From Aquatica leii (lineage: Eukaryota > Arthropoda > Insecta > Coleoptera > Lampyridae): a DNA stretch of 64,000 bases. Of this stretch, positions 20,907 to 32,769 are shown one piece after another (positions within the stretch are counted from its first letter, which is position 1; every line of letters starts with the position of its first letter). The notes beneath the pieces were generated by a model. It was not told the origin of the DNA and did no database searches. It saw only the letters and a program-made list of their open reading frames with translations. Location: assembly GCA_035610365.1 (NCBI GenBank), contig CM069435.1, positions 92,413,389-92,477,388 on the forward strand, in the 5' to 3' direction. The position numbers and the translations under genes were made by a program.

Positions 20907-23900
20907 ATGGCGTGTTACGAAGATAAAAAGAAATTTTATTGTCGAGAATGGGCGTTTCAAAAGTTGTCGCACTGTCTCGATCAACGGCCGGTTTCGAAAA
21001 CGTGCGGGGCGTTGCTGCTAGGCGGACCGGGTTGTGGTAAAACGACGTTCTGTTCCGAAATTTGTTGGCCATCTCAGGGACCATCGGGGCGTCAACAACG
21101 TGCTTTGAACAGACGTCTCTTGTGCTATCATTTTCTGGCTGGCCAGAACGAAAAGAGCCTTTCGCTGAGCGAGTTTGTACGATCGTTGGTCACGCAGATA
21201 CTCAATCACTCTACGGAAAGTCAACGCGAAAGGAGCATACGACGTAAGCTGGCCAACGAAGCAAAAAGGAACGAGAGTTCCGAAGGTGCCTCGAAGCAGA
21301 CACTATCTCAATCAAACATATCACAAGATCCTTCCAATTTGTACGGAAACCTTTATACAGATTCGTTGTCTCCAACTGTAGATAACAAAAAGACTACCGA
21401 CGCAACGCCTCCCATCCCGAACCTTCCTATTAATCCTAGAACTATAATCGCAGATGCCTATCTTGAAAAACTTAAGTCTGATCCCGAAATACAATTTGCC
21501 TTACGAGCAAAAAACATAGAATTAAATCCTGACGATTGTTTAAAACGAGCACTTTTATTTCCTTTACTCGAAATCGATCCACCAAAAACCTCACTTTTTA
21601 TACTTGTCGATTCTATAGACGAACATTCTTTTATATATTCGAATTCTACACTAACCAAATCGAAACCGAGGGAAAGATCGTCGCAATCGAGGACCATAGC
21701 CGAACTTTTAGCCAACCACCATCATCTATTTCCGCAATGGTTGTTGTTGGTTTGTACTGCTAGGAAACAGTCCAAGAGCATTGCGAAGATGTTTACCGGA
21801 TTTCGAAAACTCAGTTTGGATGATTTGAGGAAATCCCAGGTAATGTTTACATTGTTTATTCAGATGGCGTGGTTTAGAGAAAACCAATGTTGACTGGTTC
21901 ACACCTAAACTACGTCTTTTTTAGTAATTAGGATTTTTAAACCACGCCTATATAACTTTTTACAGGTTGTAAGGGACGTTCAACAATACATCCTTGCTAG
22001 ATTGGACCAAGAAAACAGCCTACGCCAGCATATTAGCCGCGACACGGCCGAGATGCTAAATCAACTGCACATCAAAAGCAACGGCTGCTTCCTCTACCTC
22101 GAAAAAGTCCTAGACGGAGTCTCTGATAACTTTATTGTGTTGCGCGAAGTACGCGAAATACCCGGAACGTTAAACGGCCTCTATTTGTGGTTAAGTCAAA
22201 GACTGTTTAATCGTAGACAGTTTGCGAAAGTGCAACCGTTATTGAACGTAATCCTTGCGGCCAAGTGTGCTATTAACGAAGCTTTATTGTTTGATATAAT
22301 GAAGGTGTATAACTCCAAAATGACTTTAGAGGATTTTAAAAAAAGATTTCACTTGTTACGACGAATTTTAGTTGTGTCAAAGACTGGTACCGTAAAGTTA
22401 TTCCATCATTCGTTCGCCGAGTGGTTGTTGGACATCAAGCACTGCACGCAGAAGTATTTATGTAACATTTTTCATGGCCATTGCACGTTGGCAATGTACT
22501 ACACCCTACAAGCGAAATATTTAAGCAACCAGGAAATTTACGACTACGCTTTTCATTTGTCGCGCATGGAGCAGTACTTAACCGAAGCTCCAAATCAGAA
22601 GTGCCCAAACTTAGTATACAAATTAAATAAGGACAAACAAAATTACAGTGAGAATTCTTTGGAGAAGTCTACGTCAGAGGTCTACGCCGATTTAAAAGCT
22701 TTGCAGAATATAACCAAGTATGAGAATAACTACGAGAAGGATTTAAATTACGGAATGGAAACTTTAAATACCAGTTTCGTTGGTACGGAAAGTACGCCGC
22801 ACCAAAACAACTTAGAAGCAAATGACTTAAACGGCAAAGACAATTTAGAAAACGTACCTTTGAGCAGTCCGTGCTCGGAGGCAAGACCTAAGTCGCCTAT
22901 CTACGGGGTTATAAATAAACCGAAAAAGAGCGAGAGGGAAAAGAAGAATGTTAGCACAAACATCGTGATGAATAAGGATTTTACTGGTTTTACCATACAG
23001 AAAGTTGAGAACGTTCCTAACGATTTGAACGGCTCGGATTCGAACACCAACCACGATTTGAAAAAGAATGTGTTTGACGTGCATACTTTAATCGTGTTGT
23101 GGTTAATAAGCAATGGGGCAAACGTGGAGGAGTGTCTTTTGGAAGGGAATGAAATGGCCGGTGTTAATTTTGGAGCGTTTTTGCCGACAGATCAGAAAGT
23201 TTTGAAGCTGTTACTTGAGGCTGGCGCTGTCGAACAGGCTGATCCCGAAGATGGCGAGTACGAAAGTCAGGTAAGTTTTCGGTTTTGCGCTTTATGGTTT
23301 GTTTGAATTGAGCGTTTGCAGTTGTCTTTGGTTACTTCGTCAACGGAACCAAGCCCTGAACCTTTGTTTGATCTTCATGATTTGCACGGACAAGCAGCGT
23401 TGCACGTTGCAGCTAGATTGGGTCAAGCTCAAGTTGTGAAGGTGTTGTTACAGGCTGGTGCCGACGTCGATCAGGCCGATGCGGACGGGTGGACGCCGCT
23501 TAGAGCGGCGGCTTGGGGCGGTCACACAGAGGTTGTCGAACTACTGGTTAAACACGGTTGCAGTCTCGATAGCGTCGATGCCGAAAACCGCACAGCTTTA
23601 AGAGCAGCTGCCTGGTCGGGGCACGAGGAGATTGTCAAAATTCTTCTCGAAAATGGGGCCGATGTAAACATGACCGATCATGAAGGACGCACCGCGTTGA
23701 TTGCAGCGGCTTACATGGGACATGCGGAGATAGTTGAGCACTTATTAAATCACGGTGCCGACATTAATCACGCCGACGCTGATGGCCGTACCGCGATATC
23801 CGTGGCCGCGCTGTGTGCGCCTCGTTCACCTGGTGCTAACGTAGTTGCAACTTTGCTCGAAAGGGGCGCTACAGTCGACCACAAAGACAAGGAAGGAATG

Positions 23901-26900
23901 ACACCGTTGCTAGTCGCATCGTTCGAAGGACACAAGTAAGTTTAATTATTTTAAGTAGGCACCGTACTCATATACATTTTAGAGAGGTTTGCGAGCTTCT
24001 CCTGGAGAACGAAGCCGACGTCGATCACTGTGATAACGGGGGACGTAGTCCTCTTTGGGCGGCAGCTAGTATGGGCCACGGACCCGTAGTTGCTCTTTTA
24101 TTATTTTGGGGCTGTTGCATCGATTCGATGGACTCTGAAGGTCGAACGGTGCTATCCGTAGCGGCAGCGCAAGGTTGTGTCGAGGTGGTTAAGCAATTAT
24201 TAGACAGAGGTCTCGACGAGCAACATCGCGACAACTCCGGGTGGACGCCTTTGCACTACGCCGCTTTCGAAGGTCACCAGGACGTTTGCGAGGCGTTGCT
24301 CGAAGCCGGCGCCCGAATCGACGAAGTGGACAATGAGGGTAAAGCTGCATTGGTGTTAGCAGCCCAAGGAGGTCACACCGCTTTAGTTAGTTTATTCTTG
24401 GATAAGTACAATGCTCCCTGTGATCAGAGACCACACGACGGCAAAACGGCTCTTAGGTTAGCGGCTTTAGAAGCGCATTACGACGTAGTACAAATTTTAA
24501 TTAATCACGGCGCCGATTTGGATTCGAAAGATGCTGACGGACGAAGTACATTGTATGTTTTGGCCTTGGACAATCGATTGGTTATGGCAAAGTTTTTTAT
24601 ACAACAAAGAGCGGATGTTGAAACCAGAGACTTGGAGGGTCGAACCCCGCTTCACGTGTCGGCGTGGCAAGGTCACACTGAAATGGTGGCGCTGTTATTG
24701 TCATGCGGTCACGCCCAAGTAGACGCGGTGGATTTGGAAAATCGTACTGCGCTACACTCGGCCAGCTGGCAAGGACATCACGAGATTGTGAAGCTGTTAC
24801 TGGAGCACGGTGCGATTCCTGATCATACTTGTAATCAAGGCGCCACTGCTTTAGGTAAGTATTGAGATCGAGTTACATGCTGTTAAATTAAATGTTAAAG
24901 GCATCGCCGCACAAGAAGGCCACGAACTGTGCGTGGTTGCGCTACTAGAGCACGGTGCCGACCCCAATCACTCGGACGCTTGCGGACGAAATGCTTTGCG
25001 AGTTGCCGCCAAGTCTGGTCACCGAGGTGTTGTACGTTTGCTAGAAGAGCACAATATGAGATGTCACAAAATGACTCACACCAGTAGTAGCGCGAATTCG
25101 ATCACATCGGGTTCGACCGCCGAAACGAAACCTTGTAGTGCGGTTTTGTATCCAGGACCGGGTACGTCCGACTGGTCCGACCAACAGAGGAGGTCGATGG
25201 TGTCTTTAGGCAATCACAGTTCAAATTCGAAGTCAAGTTCGAATTTGACGGGTTCTAGTCATTCCAGTAAACACGGCGATAGGCAAAAGGACACGGTGCC
25301 CAGTCAGCAGGTATGTAGGCGTCTATGCAAGAAAGTAGGTTTAGGATATGTGTTTTTTCAGCCGTTGTCCTTCACTCAACAGTTGCAGCAGTGCACTAGG
25401 GGAGGAAAAACGAGACCTTTGAGTAAAGTGTTATCGCCGTTGCAGAGTGAACCTCAAAGTCCCATTTATGCGTCTCCGCCGCTAAGTCCCGTTCACGACT
25501 CGCCGAATGTTTTTGGTAAGTTTTTTAAGATTTTTGAAACATTTTACGAACTTGGTAAATTTGTCCTTGATTTAAAAATTTAAAAGACGAAAGAATTTGT
25601 CTCGCGTGGTGATAATTTGAGCACCCTCTAACCTATAGTTCGAACCACAAGATTAATATTTATATTCGTGATCTCTTATTTTGGATGAATTGACACTCCC
25701 AAAGCTGGTGATTAGCCTGAAATTGGCGTTCAGGCGAGCTAGTGTTCACCAAGTCTCTGTAAGATAAGCGACATAGATGATTAACTACGGTCGGTTGCTG
25801 TTTTTGGCAAACTATCAAAAGTTTGAAATGGTCTCACTGCACTTAAATGGCGAGTATAAAGGAGTGATTCAACACAGCTAAGATTGTCAAATCACTCCGC
25901 GCTCGAGTATTCACAATTTCTTCTCGTTTGAAGGTCAATTTACAAAATTGAGCAGTGATTGGCAATCCACGTTTTTTTAAAGCAAATATCTTTAGTTATA
26001 CCAATTCTTTAATTTTTTTTTGTAATCTTGTGGAAGCATGTACCGTGACTGACTTTTCTTCTTATAAAGCAGTTGTCCAACATGATTTAGATGGTTGAAT
26101 GTTGACTACTGTAAGAACCCAAACGATTAACCTAATCGGTAGGACATTGATTGAACATCTCTCGACCTGAAGCTAAATGTATTGTGAAAGAAAATAGCGA
26201 GTTTCTCTGTTATACGATTTGCCAAGTGCCAGGAGCAAATTAATAATATTTATTCTATACGTTTTAGGTAATGTAAGGTTGGTATTTTAGGACAGTCAAT
26301 ATCTCTTCTTGGATCGCTGTGGTTAAGTACCTGATATTTCTTTTTATAATGCCATTTACTTTTTGGTTATGGAACTATGCTTTCATTTGAACAAAACGAC
26401 AGTATTTCTGCCATTGTAGTTGTTCCGTTAGTGTGCTTGGGTACGTTGCCACGTAAGTTATTATTGTTGTCGTGACACAGCCTAGTTCGGTCTGTAACCA
26501 AACTGTTAAGTGTTTATGAATGTGCAAAACCAAAGAGAAACGTTTTCAGGTGCCATGAACATCTACCAACCTGTCTTAAGGCACAACAACTTCTTCGCGA
26601 ACATGTCGGACACGCATTTTGCCCGCGACACCCACATGCGAATCATCCTCGGTAACTCAGGGAGCTCGAGTAGTAGCAAAACGGACAAAAAGACGGAAAA
26701 CAGCAATATTTCTAGCGGGTAAGTTCCAATTGTGTATGTGGCGAAATTGTATTATACGTTTATTGGTATTACTGTAAGGGGCGTGGTTTAGAGGGAAACC
26801 ACGCCTCTTCAACAAATCGTGTCGAACCAATTTAACTGAATTGATTTTACTAAGAAATTCGAAACCTAAACGCAACGGTATCGTCACGAACCCCGCCCTC

Positions 26901-27026
26901 CGATTAGTGGCCAACGTGAAAAACGGTTTAGACACGGCGGCCGCCAACTTCCGAAAATCGACGTCCGGTGCGAATCCGAGCACGAAAACCAACAGCTTCC
27001 ATTGGAGGAAGGAAACCCCGCTCTAA
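20907..27026 (+). CDS. ANKRD50: Ankyrin repeat domain-containing protein 50 (P-loop NTPase plus ankyrin repeats)
   Basis: Eight exons, all GT-AG with matching phases, give 1542 residues: 20907-21839, 21966-23270, 23322-23935, 23983-24854, 24901-25310, 25362-25515, 26550-26718, 26855-27026. In mammals ANKRD50 acts in endosome-to-plasma-membrane recycling with retromer and the WASH complex. The N-terminus [11 protein letters not shown] matches the family start. A Walker A motif GGPGCGKTT is at residues 39-47 and a Walker B-like FILVDSIDE near 230. The conserved block [15 protein letters not shown] and then [20 protein letters not shown] spans the exon 1-2 junction. Sixteen clear ankyrin repeats run from about residue 765 to 1300. 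A Ser-rich tail with LSFTQQLQQ follows, and the last residues KETPL are identical to the vertebrate C-terminus. Residues about 520-680 are a low-complexity, Asn/Lys-rich insert absent from the vertebrate protein as I remember it. Confidence 0.94.
25516..26549 (+). other. ANKRD50 intron 6
   Basis: This 1,034-bp intron is the only long one in the gene; the others are 46 to 136 bp. It has a GTAAGT donor and TTTTCAG acceptor. I find no transposon protein fragments or RNA gene in it. Confidence 0.75.
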
Positions 27027-27720
27027 AAGCGAACTTTAAAAATAGCCTAGTCAATATTAAGGTAACGGTCCGCTACACAAAATCGTAATCGGTTATTAAC
27101 CACATGTATATTGCAGGTTAATTTCTACCAAGAACGTAAAATAAAATACTATTAATCACTTACGCTAGTCTTGTAAAAATCAAAGATTAATATTAGATTT
27201 TTGTGTTAGTTTTTAAGTAGCGACAAAAATGTAAACGGCCTATTTTCACTCGATTCGGTTTACGTATTAAATTTGTGATAGATGCTTTCCGTAGCTTCCA
27301 CATCCTAAAAAAGTCACGTTTGGTTTTGTACCAAAACTATCGTACTTTTGGTATTTTATAATATAAAACGTAATTCTGGTTTAATTAATTAAATTAGTAC
27401 GGTTGTAGGGCAGTTTGCTTTTTTTAATCGAGTTCTAAGTGTTGCCATTTTTTTAAAGATTTCTTTTGTAATCGTGTACGCAAATATTTATTTTATGTAA
27501 ATGGGTGTGATGATCTCAAGCGTGTATATCGATAATGTATTTTTGTATATTTTTTTATATTATTTTTTCGGCTTATTGAAGATGTTTCGTTTATGGACGA
27601 GACGTAATTACAGGCACAAGCTTTTAGGGCTTTTTGTTCTACGACCGTTTTTTTTTAATCTTTCGTTTTACTTGTGTACTGTCTTTGTTATTCACTTAAT
27701 AAATGTTTAATTTTTATACA
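27027..27720 (+). other. ANKRD50 3' UTR with polyadenylation signals
   Basis: AT-rich sequence follows the stop codon. Hexamers AATAAA occur near 27139 and near 27699, so a short or a long (about 690-base) 3' UTR is possible. A 69-codon open frame at 27501-27710 is T-rich and looks like chance. Confidence 0.45.
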
Positions 27721-27876
27721 GATTTAAAATTTGTGCACTGTATATTATGAGAACAGTATTAGTAAAAAGTTTTAAAAATGTTTTGTTTATTTTGCCTTTA
27801 CATGCTCGTTTCCTGACATAGTTTGGGAAGTCTTTTTGGGGGTTTTTATCGGCTTCGGTGAGGAAAGTACGATGTG

Positions 27877-28130
27877 AACTCATCAAACCACCCGAACTTG
27901 CTTGGTACAAGTTCGCCACAAGAAGGACAGGTTTAGTTCAGAAAAGTGTGTCAATATTACTCAAAATAGAAGTCTAATCAGACAGTTGAATGGTCTATGT
28001 AACGGAGTACGCGGTTCGACGAGGCTCCTACCTTACGGCTTATCCTCGCTTCTAAGACATAAAACCAAGTTGGTAGGAAGATGACTGGCAAGTGGGAAGC
28101 AAGTAAGAGGCAGAATCAGTCAAGAAGCGA
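27877..28130. repeat. Dispersed repeat, copy 2
   Basis: It shares the blocks AACCACCCGAACTTGCTTGG and GGCTTATCCTCGC, in order and spacing, with the copy at 3344. There is no LINE coding sequence immediately beside this copy, which favours an independent short element or a 5'-truncated LINE tail. No target duplication was identified. Confidence 0.6.
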
Positions 28131-28600
28131 CAGGCCCGCGCTTAGCACTTTTGGCGCTCTTGTGCAAATGCAAATTTAAAATAACGCACCAAATTTGTAT
28201 TTCGTTCATATGTGAGTACAGATACGGGTTAAGTTAAGTATTATTATCCACTACTGAAAAATAATTTTAAAAAGTATTTTAATTTTTATATTGTACAAGC
28301 CATAAGCCATACAAGTATTTTTTCATTGAGGTACATAACATAATTATAAACTTATAGAAAACAGAAATATATTCTAACAGTATTACAACTCAAATTTTTT
28401 CTATTTTAGTTACAAATGTAATATATGATACAAAAGCACAAGAATTAAAAAAAATATTTAAAACATTAAGAATACTCGTTTATATATCACAGGACGAAAC
28501 TGATCGACAAATAAAAACAAAACAATATATTAATTTGATAATGCAACATGTCGCCTTTTACCTGGTTAATATACAGGTATTAGGCATTGTTATTAATATT
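28131..28600. other. AT-rich spacer
   Basis: I see no gene, repeat or RNA in this stretch. It lies between the dispersed repeat and the 3' end of the antisense hAT relic and may be part of that element's non-coding tail. Confidence 0.4.
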
Positions 28601-28614
28601 TTAGCTAAGTGAAT

Positions 28615-29740
28615 TGAGCTTTCCGTGCTTTAATTTTTGCAAATTGTTTAATTAAATCTTCGGTGTCTAATTCTTTTAGCTGGTCCATTTCTATTGAAAT
28701 AATAGCGAGATTACTTAGTCGGTTTTGCCCCATGGTTTAACAAGCTTCACGACAGTTATGTCTCGTTCATTGCGAGTTTTGTCGTTTAATAAATTTTCAA
28801 CTTTTTGACATAATTCTAATTGTTCGTTTTCAGAATAATTTTTAAATTTATCAATATTCCATAAAAACACGAAATTATTAGTTAGAAGAAACTAATTGGA
28901 TTTTTTATCCACTGTTGTTATGATTACATCTAGAGCATTAAAAAAACAATCAACTTTGAACTTTAAAGTTTCGTCGTGGATCGGTTCATCGTCACATTCA
29001 TAATCAAAATTTTTTTTTATTTTTCGCGGTTGTTTTTTGAATTTAGGTTCTATGTCTAATCTTGATGCTATTTCTTTAGCATCAATCAATAGATCATTAA
29101 AACCTTAATCGGAGCGATAAGCTTTCAAAAAAATATTCAAATTATTTAAATGATTACAACACTGAGCAACATCAAATTTCGGTTTTTGAATAATTTTACT
29201 AACAATGTTAACTTTACTTACAATATTATACCACAACATAAGAATGTAAATGAACTCAAAATTTTGCAATTTTTTAGCCAACGATGCAGCCAAATTTTTT
29301 ACGTTATTTTCAAAGGTTCCTTCGCCTGTTTCAAACAGAGCATCATAAACCAAGTTGATACCTTAAAGGAGTTATTGCATCTATTCTACTAGACCATGGA
29401 GTATTCGATAAAGGTTTTAAAGTTAAATTTGTTACATTAGATAAATTAGATTTCAGAATTGACCAGCACTTAGTAGAAGCTGGAGAAAATACAAACAGTT
29501 CTTGAACTAGAGAAAAAAAAATTGATGCTCAAAGTATTCGATTTTGCGGCACATTGACGACTAAATTTAGGGTATGATTGCAACATGAAACAAAGAAAGC
29601 GCGCGGATTGAAATCCAAAATTTTTTTTGTAGACCATTATGCCTACCACGCATATATGCCCCATTGTCGTAACCCTGACCAACGAAAAATCGTTATATCC
29701 ACCGTCAAAGGTTGAGAACCGCCAGGACAATCCTTTCTTT
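28615..29740 (-). pseudogene. ZMYM1-like (DUF4371/hAT) transposase relic
   Basis: The minus strand carries, in order, pieces of the transposase family found in zinc finger MYM-type protein 1-like genes. Near 29690-29630, GQGYDNGAYMRGRHNGLQKK precedes a hydrophobic HVAIIP segment. Near 29460-29390 is LTLKPLSNTPWSSRIDAITP. At 29353-29105 is a helical block with LMLWYNIVSKVNIVSK. At 29089-28892 is a basic block with DIEPKFKKQPRKIKK followed by DEPIHDETLKFKVDCFFN. A C-terminal piece like LDTEDLIKQFAKIKARK lies near 28650. At least three frame changes break it. The family is a domesticated or active hAT lineage common in arthropods; this copy is inactive. Confidence 0.78.
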
Positions 29741-30142
29741 TACGAAGACCAACATGGAAAATTTAATTGATTAAGTCACAGGGAAACGCTGCGCACTTAC
29801 GTTCTTAATAATTGGATGCTAAACAAACCTTTTTTTATTTGTGTTAAACGTATATGCTCGTTCCGATCTGGGTTTAATATTATTTTTTAGGTACATCAAG
29901 TACGGAGGTTAGCTAACTTTCGACTGAGGTAAAACCTACCTGTAACTATTACTACTTTCAATTTTTTTATTTGTGTGTCGGAGACTAGGTCGTTTAGGAC
30001 CTACGTGCATGTTAACTTAACACAATTAATTGTATTTTTGTGCTTCGCGAATTTATCAGTTGTGCACATCGAATCTCGAAGGCTTAATTTGTTTGGTTTG
30101 TCTACAATTTAATTATATGTACTTATAAATTCAGACGCTATG
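29741..30142. other. Spacer between hAT relic and gypsy LTR
   Basis: No coding or repeat signal is recognised in this AT-rich stretch. The true start of the LTR that follows could lie within its last 100 bases. Confidence 0.35.
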
Positions 30143-30555
30143 TGTACATAATTAGTTAGTCCGACAAGGGCAGCTTGTTATATGGTGTGTTGCTCGCCAC
30201 TCGGCGCAGCTTCTAATTTAATCAGCCTACGTATAAATTTTGTCAAGAATTTACATTTTTATGCTTAGTTCAACTTCTGTGATATAATAAATATATATAT
30301 TCGGTGTTATTACTTTTGTAGTTATTTATTCTTTTCTTACTACGGGGAGAGTTAAACGGTATCCCTCGACTTTAATTTTTCATCGTCTTGGCGCCTTTTT
30401 TTTAGCTTCACGTTATAATCACACATAACAAAGTCTGCGATCCCTCTCCGAAGAAGCTGTGCTAGCCGTTGCTTTGTTTGGTTAAGAGAAGACCGGTGGG
30501 ACCTTGTATTTTTGACAGTTCAACTCTAGAAACCCGAGTTTCTCGTAACAAATTT

Positions 30556-30575
30556 TGGCACCCAACTCTCTGGGC
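30556..30575 (+). other. Candidate retrotransposon primer binding site
   Basis: TGG followed by CACCCAACTCTCTGGGC begins five bases after the LTR terminus CTCGTAACA. Gypsy-type elements often use a tRNA-Lys primer site starting TGGCGCCCAAC, and this differs by one base in that core. Confidence 0.5.
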
Positions 30576-31013
30576 TCGATTTCTGTGTGTGCGATTATAA
30601 TTGCTTCTAGTTTTATTGATTATTTTATCTTTTCTTAGTCTCTCGTGGGTTCGATTTACTTTGCTTCGCTTCTTTAGTTATTGCTGCAAGACTTGACGTC
30701 GAAGTTACTTCACTAGTTTTACTTTTTTGATTTGTAGTGCTGTGGTCTGAATTTATATTAGCAATTTACTTACTTACTTTTCTTTTAATTGGATTTCTGG
30801 CTAGACACGAGTCCGTTGGACTTTGCTTTGATTTTTGGATTGACTCGACTACGTCGGTTAACCATTTTGCTTATTAGATTAATTATTAGTGATATTACTT
30901 GTTATGGTATTTTGATTTGAGTTTTAGTCAGAGTTGTGTTAGCAGCTTTCTGCTTTTGATTTACTATTTTGATTCTACTGTTTAGATTTTATCGTAATTT
31001 TAGTGTGTTAACT

Positions 31014-31847
31014 ATGTATTCTTCAGATGAAGAACCACCACTTCTTACTTCTTTGGACTCTGATTCAGAAACGAACTTAGGAAATTGGAATGTAACGTTT
31101 TCTGGTGAAGATCCTTCTTTGCTTATGGAATTTCTTCTGCGGATTGACGAATTGTGCCTGTCTCGTGGTGTTTCACAACATCAACTTTTCCTCTCAGCTT
31201 TCGAGGTTTTGTCTGGCAAAGCTCTTCTTTGTTTTACGACAAACCGAACTTCTTTGCGTTCTTGGAAGGATGTTACTACTCTTTTGAAAACGGAATTTCT
31301 ACCGTTAGACTACGATGAATGTCTACTAGATACTATTCAGAACCGTAGGATGAAACCTACTGAATCGATTGGGATGTATGTTGCTACTATCCGGTATCTT
31401 TTTATGCAGTTGTTGGAACCGGTCTCGGAGAAGACACAACTTAAAATTATACGTCGCAATTTGACTTCATTTTATCAATCTCAATTCGCACTAATCGATA
31501 TTACATCTTTTTCGCAATTGACATCCTTAGGCAAACGTTTGGAATCGAATCTTAGCTCAAATAATTCTTGTAACTTTTCGACATATGAGAAAATTGATGG
31601 ACTTCTAGAACCATCTTTGGTTTATACAAATAAAACTGTTGCCTCCATATCTTCGACTAATGCTGTTGCTGGTTCTCTTCAAACTTCGTCGTTTCCTTCT
31701 TTTGTAACTACTCGTGAGTCTACTACTTGTGTTCACTGTCATCCTAAAGCTGAGAAAGCTTTACGACCTGTTCGTTCCTTAGCTTCTCTTCCTCCAAATT
31801 TTTTTTCGGTTGCTAGGATTATTCAGCCTACTACCGACCCTTGGTAA
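31014..31847 (+). CDS. Gypsy-type Gag protein, intact frame
   Basis: The 277-residue frame from the ATG at 31014 is uninterrupted; an upstream ATG at 30969 would add 15 hydrophobic residues and is less likely. Retrotransposon Gag assembles the cytoplasmic particle. Residues 1-25 are acidic and Ser-rich. Residues 30-185 show the retrotransposon-gag fold pattern, with WNVTFSGEDPSLLMEFLLRI, a central SWKDVTTLLKTEFLP and then RRMKPTESIGMYVATIRYLF. The C-terminal 80 residues are Ser/Thr-rich, with a single CVHCHP in place of a full CCHC knuckle. It is followed by a frame carrying only an integrase fragment. Confidence 0.68.
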   Translation: MYSSDEEPPLLTSLDSDSETNLGNWNVTFSGEDPSLLMEFLLRIDELCLSRGVSQHQLFLSAFEVLSGKALLCFTTNRTSLRSWKDVTTLLKTEFLPLDYDECLLDTIQNRRMKPTESIGMYVATIRYLFMQLLEPVSEKTQLKIIRRNLTSFYQSQFALIDITSFSQLTSLGKRLESNLSSNNSCNFSTYEKIDGLLEPSLVYTNKTVASISSTNAVAGSLQTSSFPSFVTTRESTTCVHCHPKAEKALRPVRSLASLPPNFFSVARIIQPTTDPW

Positions 31848-31904
31848 TTAGGTCTAATTGCTAAAGCTTCTGCTTTTCCTCGACGTTATTCTCGTTGGTG
31901 TATT

Positions 31905-32381
31905 GTGGAAAATCTGTTATGTAAACGTGTACGTATCTCTCTATCTGATCCTTGTGTATGGAAATTAGTTGTTCCATCAGATCAACGCAAACAGCTGATC
32001 TATTATCACCATCTTCCATCTAAGTGTGACCACCGTAGTGTTAAAAGTACGTTGAACGGTATTCGCTCTCACTTCTACTGGCCGCATATGAGATCTAAGG
32101 TTGCTGAGTACATACGATCTTGCTGTTGCAACTCGCGACGAAACAATACTGTGGAATCGCACTCTCGCTTATTGCCAGATACTATGAAGCGTTCTAACAA
32201 TATTGTTGCTAATAGGTCTTCTACACATCTACATAAAGATACTACACTTGCTCAGGATGTAAAAGCTGCATATTTCTCTCTTTCATCGAGTTCTTCGGTT
32301 TCTTCTGCTGATGCATCGACGTCTCTTTCGTTTAATCGTTCGCTTTTCTTTCATCGGCGCCGCAAGCGTCGTAAAACCTAA
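31905..32381 (+). pseudogene. Integrase zinc-binding remnant of the gypsy element
   Basis: Residues 15-75 of this frame match the integrase H2C2 zinc-binding domain: KLVVPSDQRKQLIYYHH, then IRSHFYWPHMRSKVAEYIRS and a Cys cluster. The catalytic core that should follow is absent. Instead there is a Ser-rich stretch ending in a basic RRRKRRKT tail. Gag and this fragment are 57 bases apart in a different frame, so the whole of protease, RT and RNase H has been deleted. Confidence 0.65.
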
Positions 32382-32769
32382 CAACGCTTGTTTACTTCGC
32401 ATTGTTGACTTTTAGCTATCGTCGTGGTTCGTGTGTTTGGAATTTTGATGTTACTCTTTTAACTATCTTGTTGGTATTTTGGTTATAGTAACTCGGATGC
32501 TATCTATTTGCCTTCTTCCAATTTGCTGCCACTGATTTGCTGTTCTTTGGATTAAGTTGCTTAACAATTTTCTTTTGGTTTTCTTTCTTTACCATCTTAT
32601 TTCGGGACAGACTACCCTTGCGTATGTATATAGTTATACCCGCTTAGTCGGCATTTTGTTGGATCGGTATGTCACTTATAGGATTCTCTGTTTCGCTTGC
32701 AAATTTTTAATTTTTTTCTGGGGTTTTCTATTCCGCTTGTCGGCCAAATAACAAAACGCATACAAAGAT

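Larger units (their letters stand above)
30143..32760 (+). mobile_element. Non-autonomous gypsy-type LTR retrotransposon (gag plus integrase remnant)
   Basis: A putative 5' LTR runs from TGTACATA at 30143 to CTCGTAACA at 30550, with a TATA-like run near 30288. Directly after it, TGGCACCCAACTCTCTGGGC at 30556 fits a tRNA-Lys-type primer binding site. An open gag follows (31014-31847), and then only the zinc-binding region of integrase (31905-32110). Protease, RT, RNase H and the integrase core are missing. I found no second LTR downstream, so the 3' end is truncated or not recognised. The intact gag frame suggests a fairly recent or selectively kept non-autonomous element. Confidence 0.65.
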
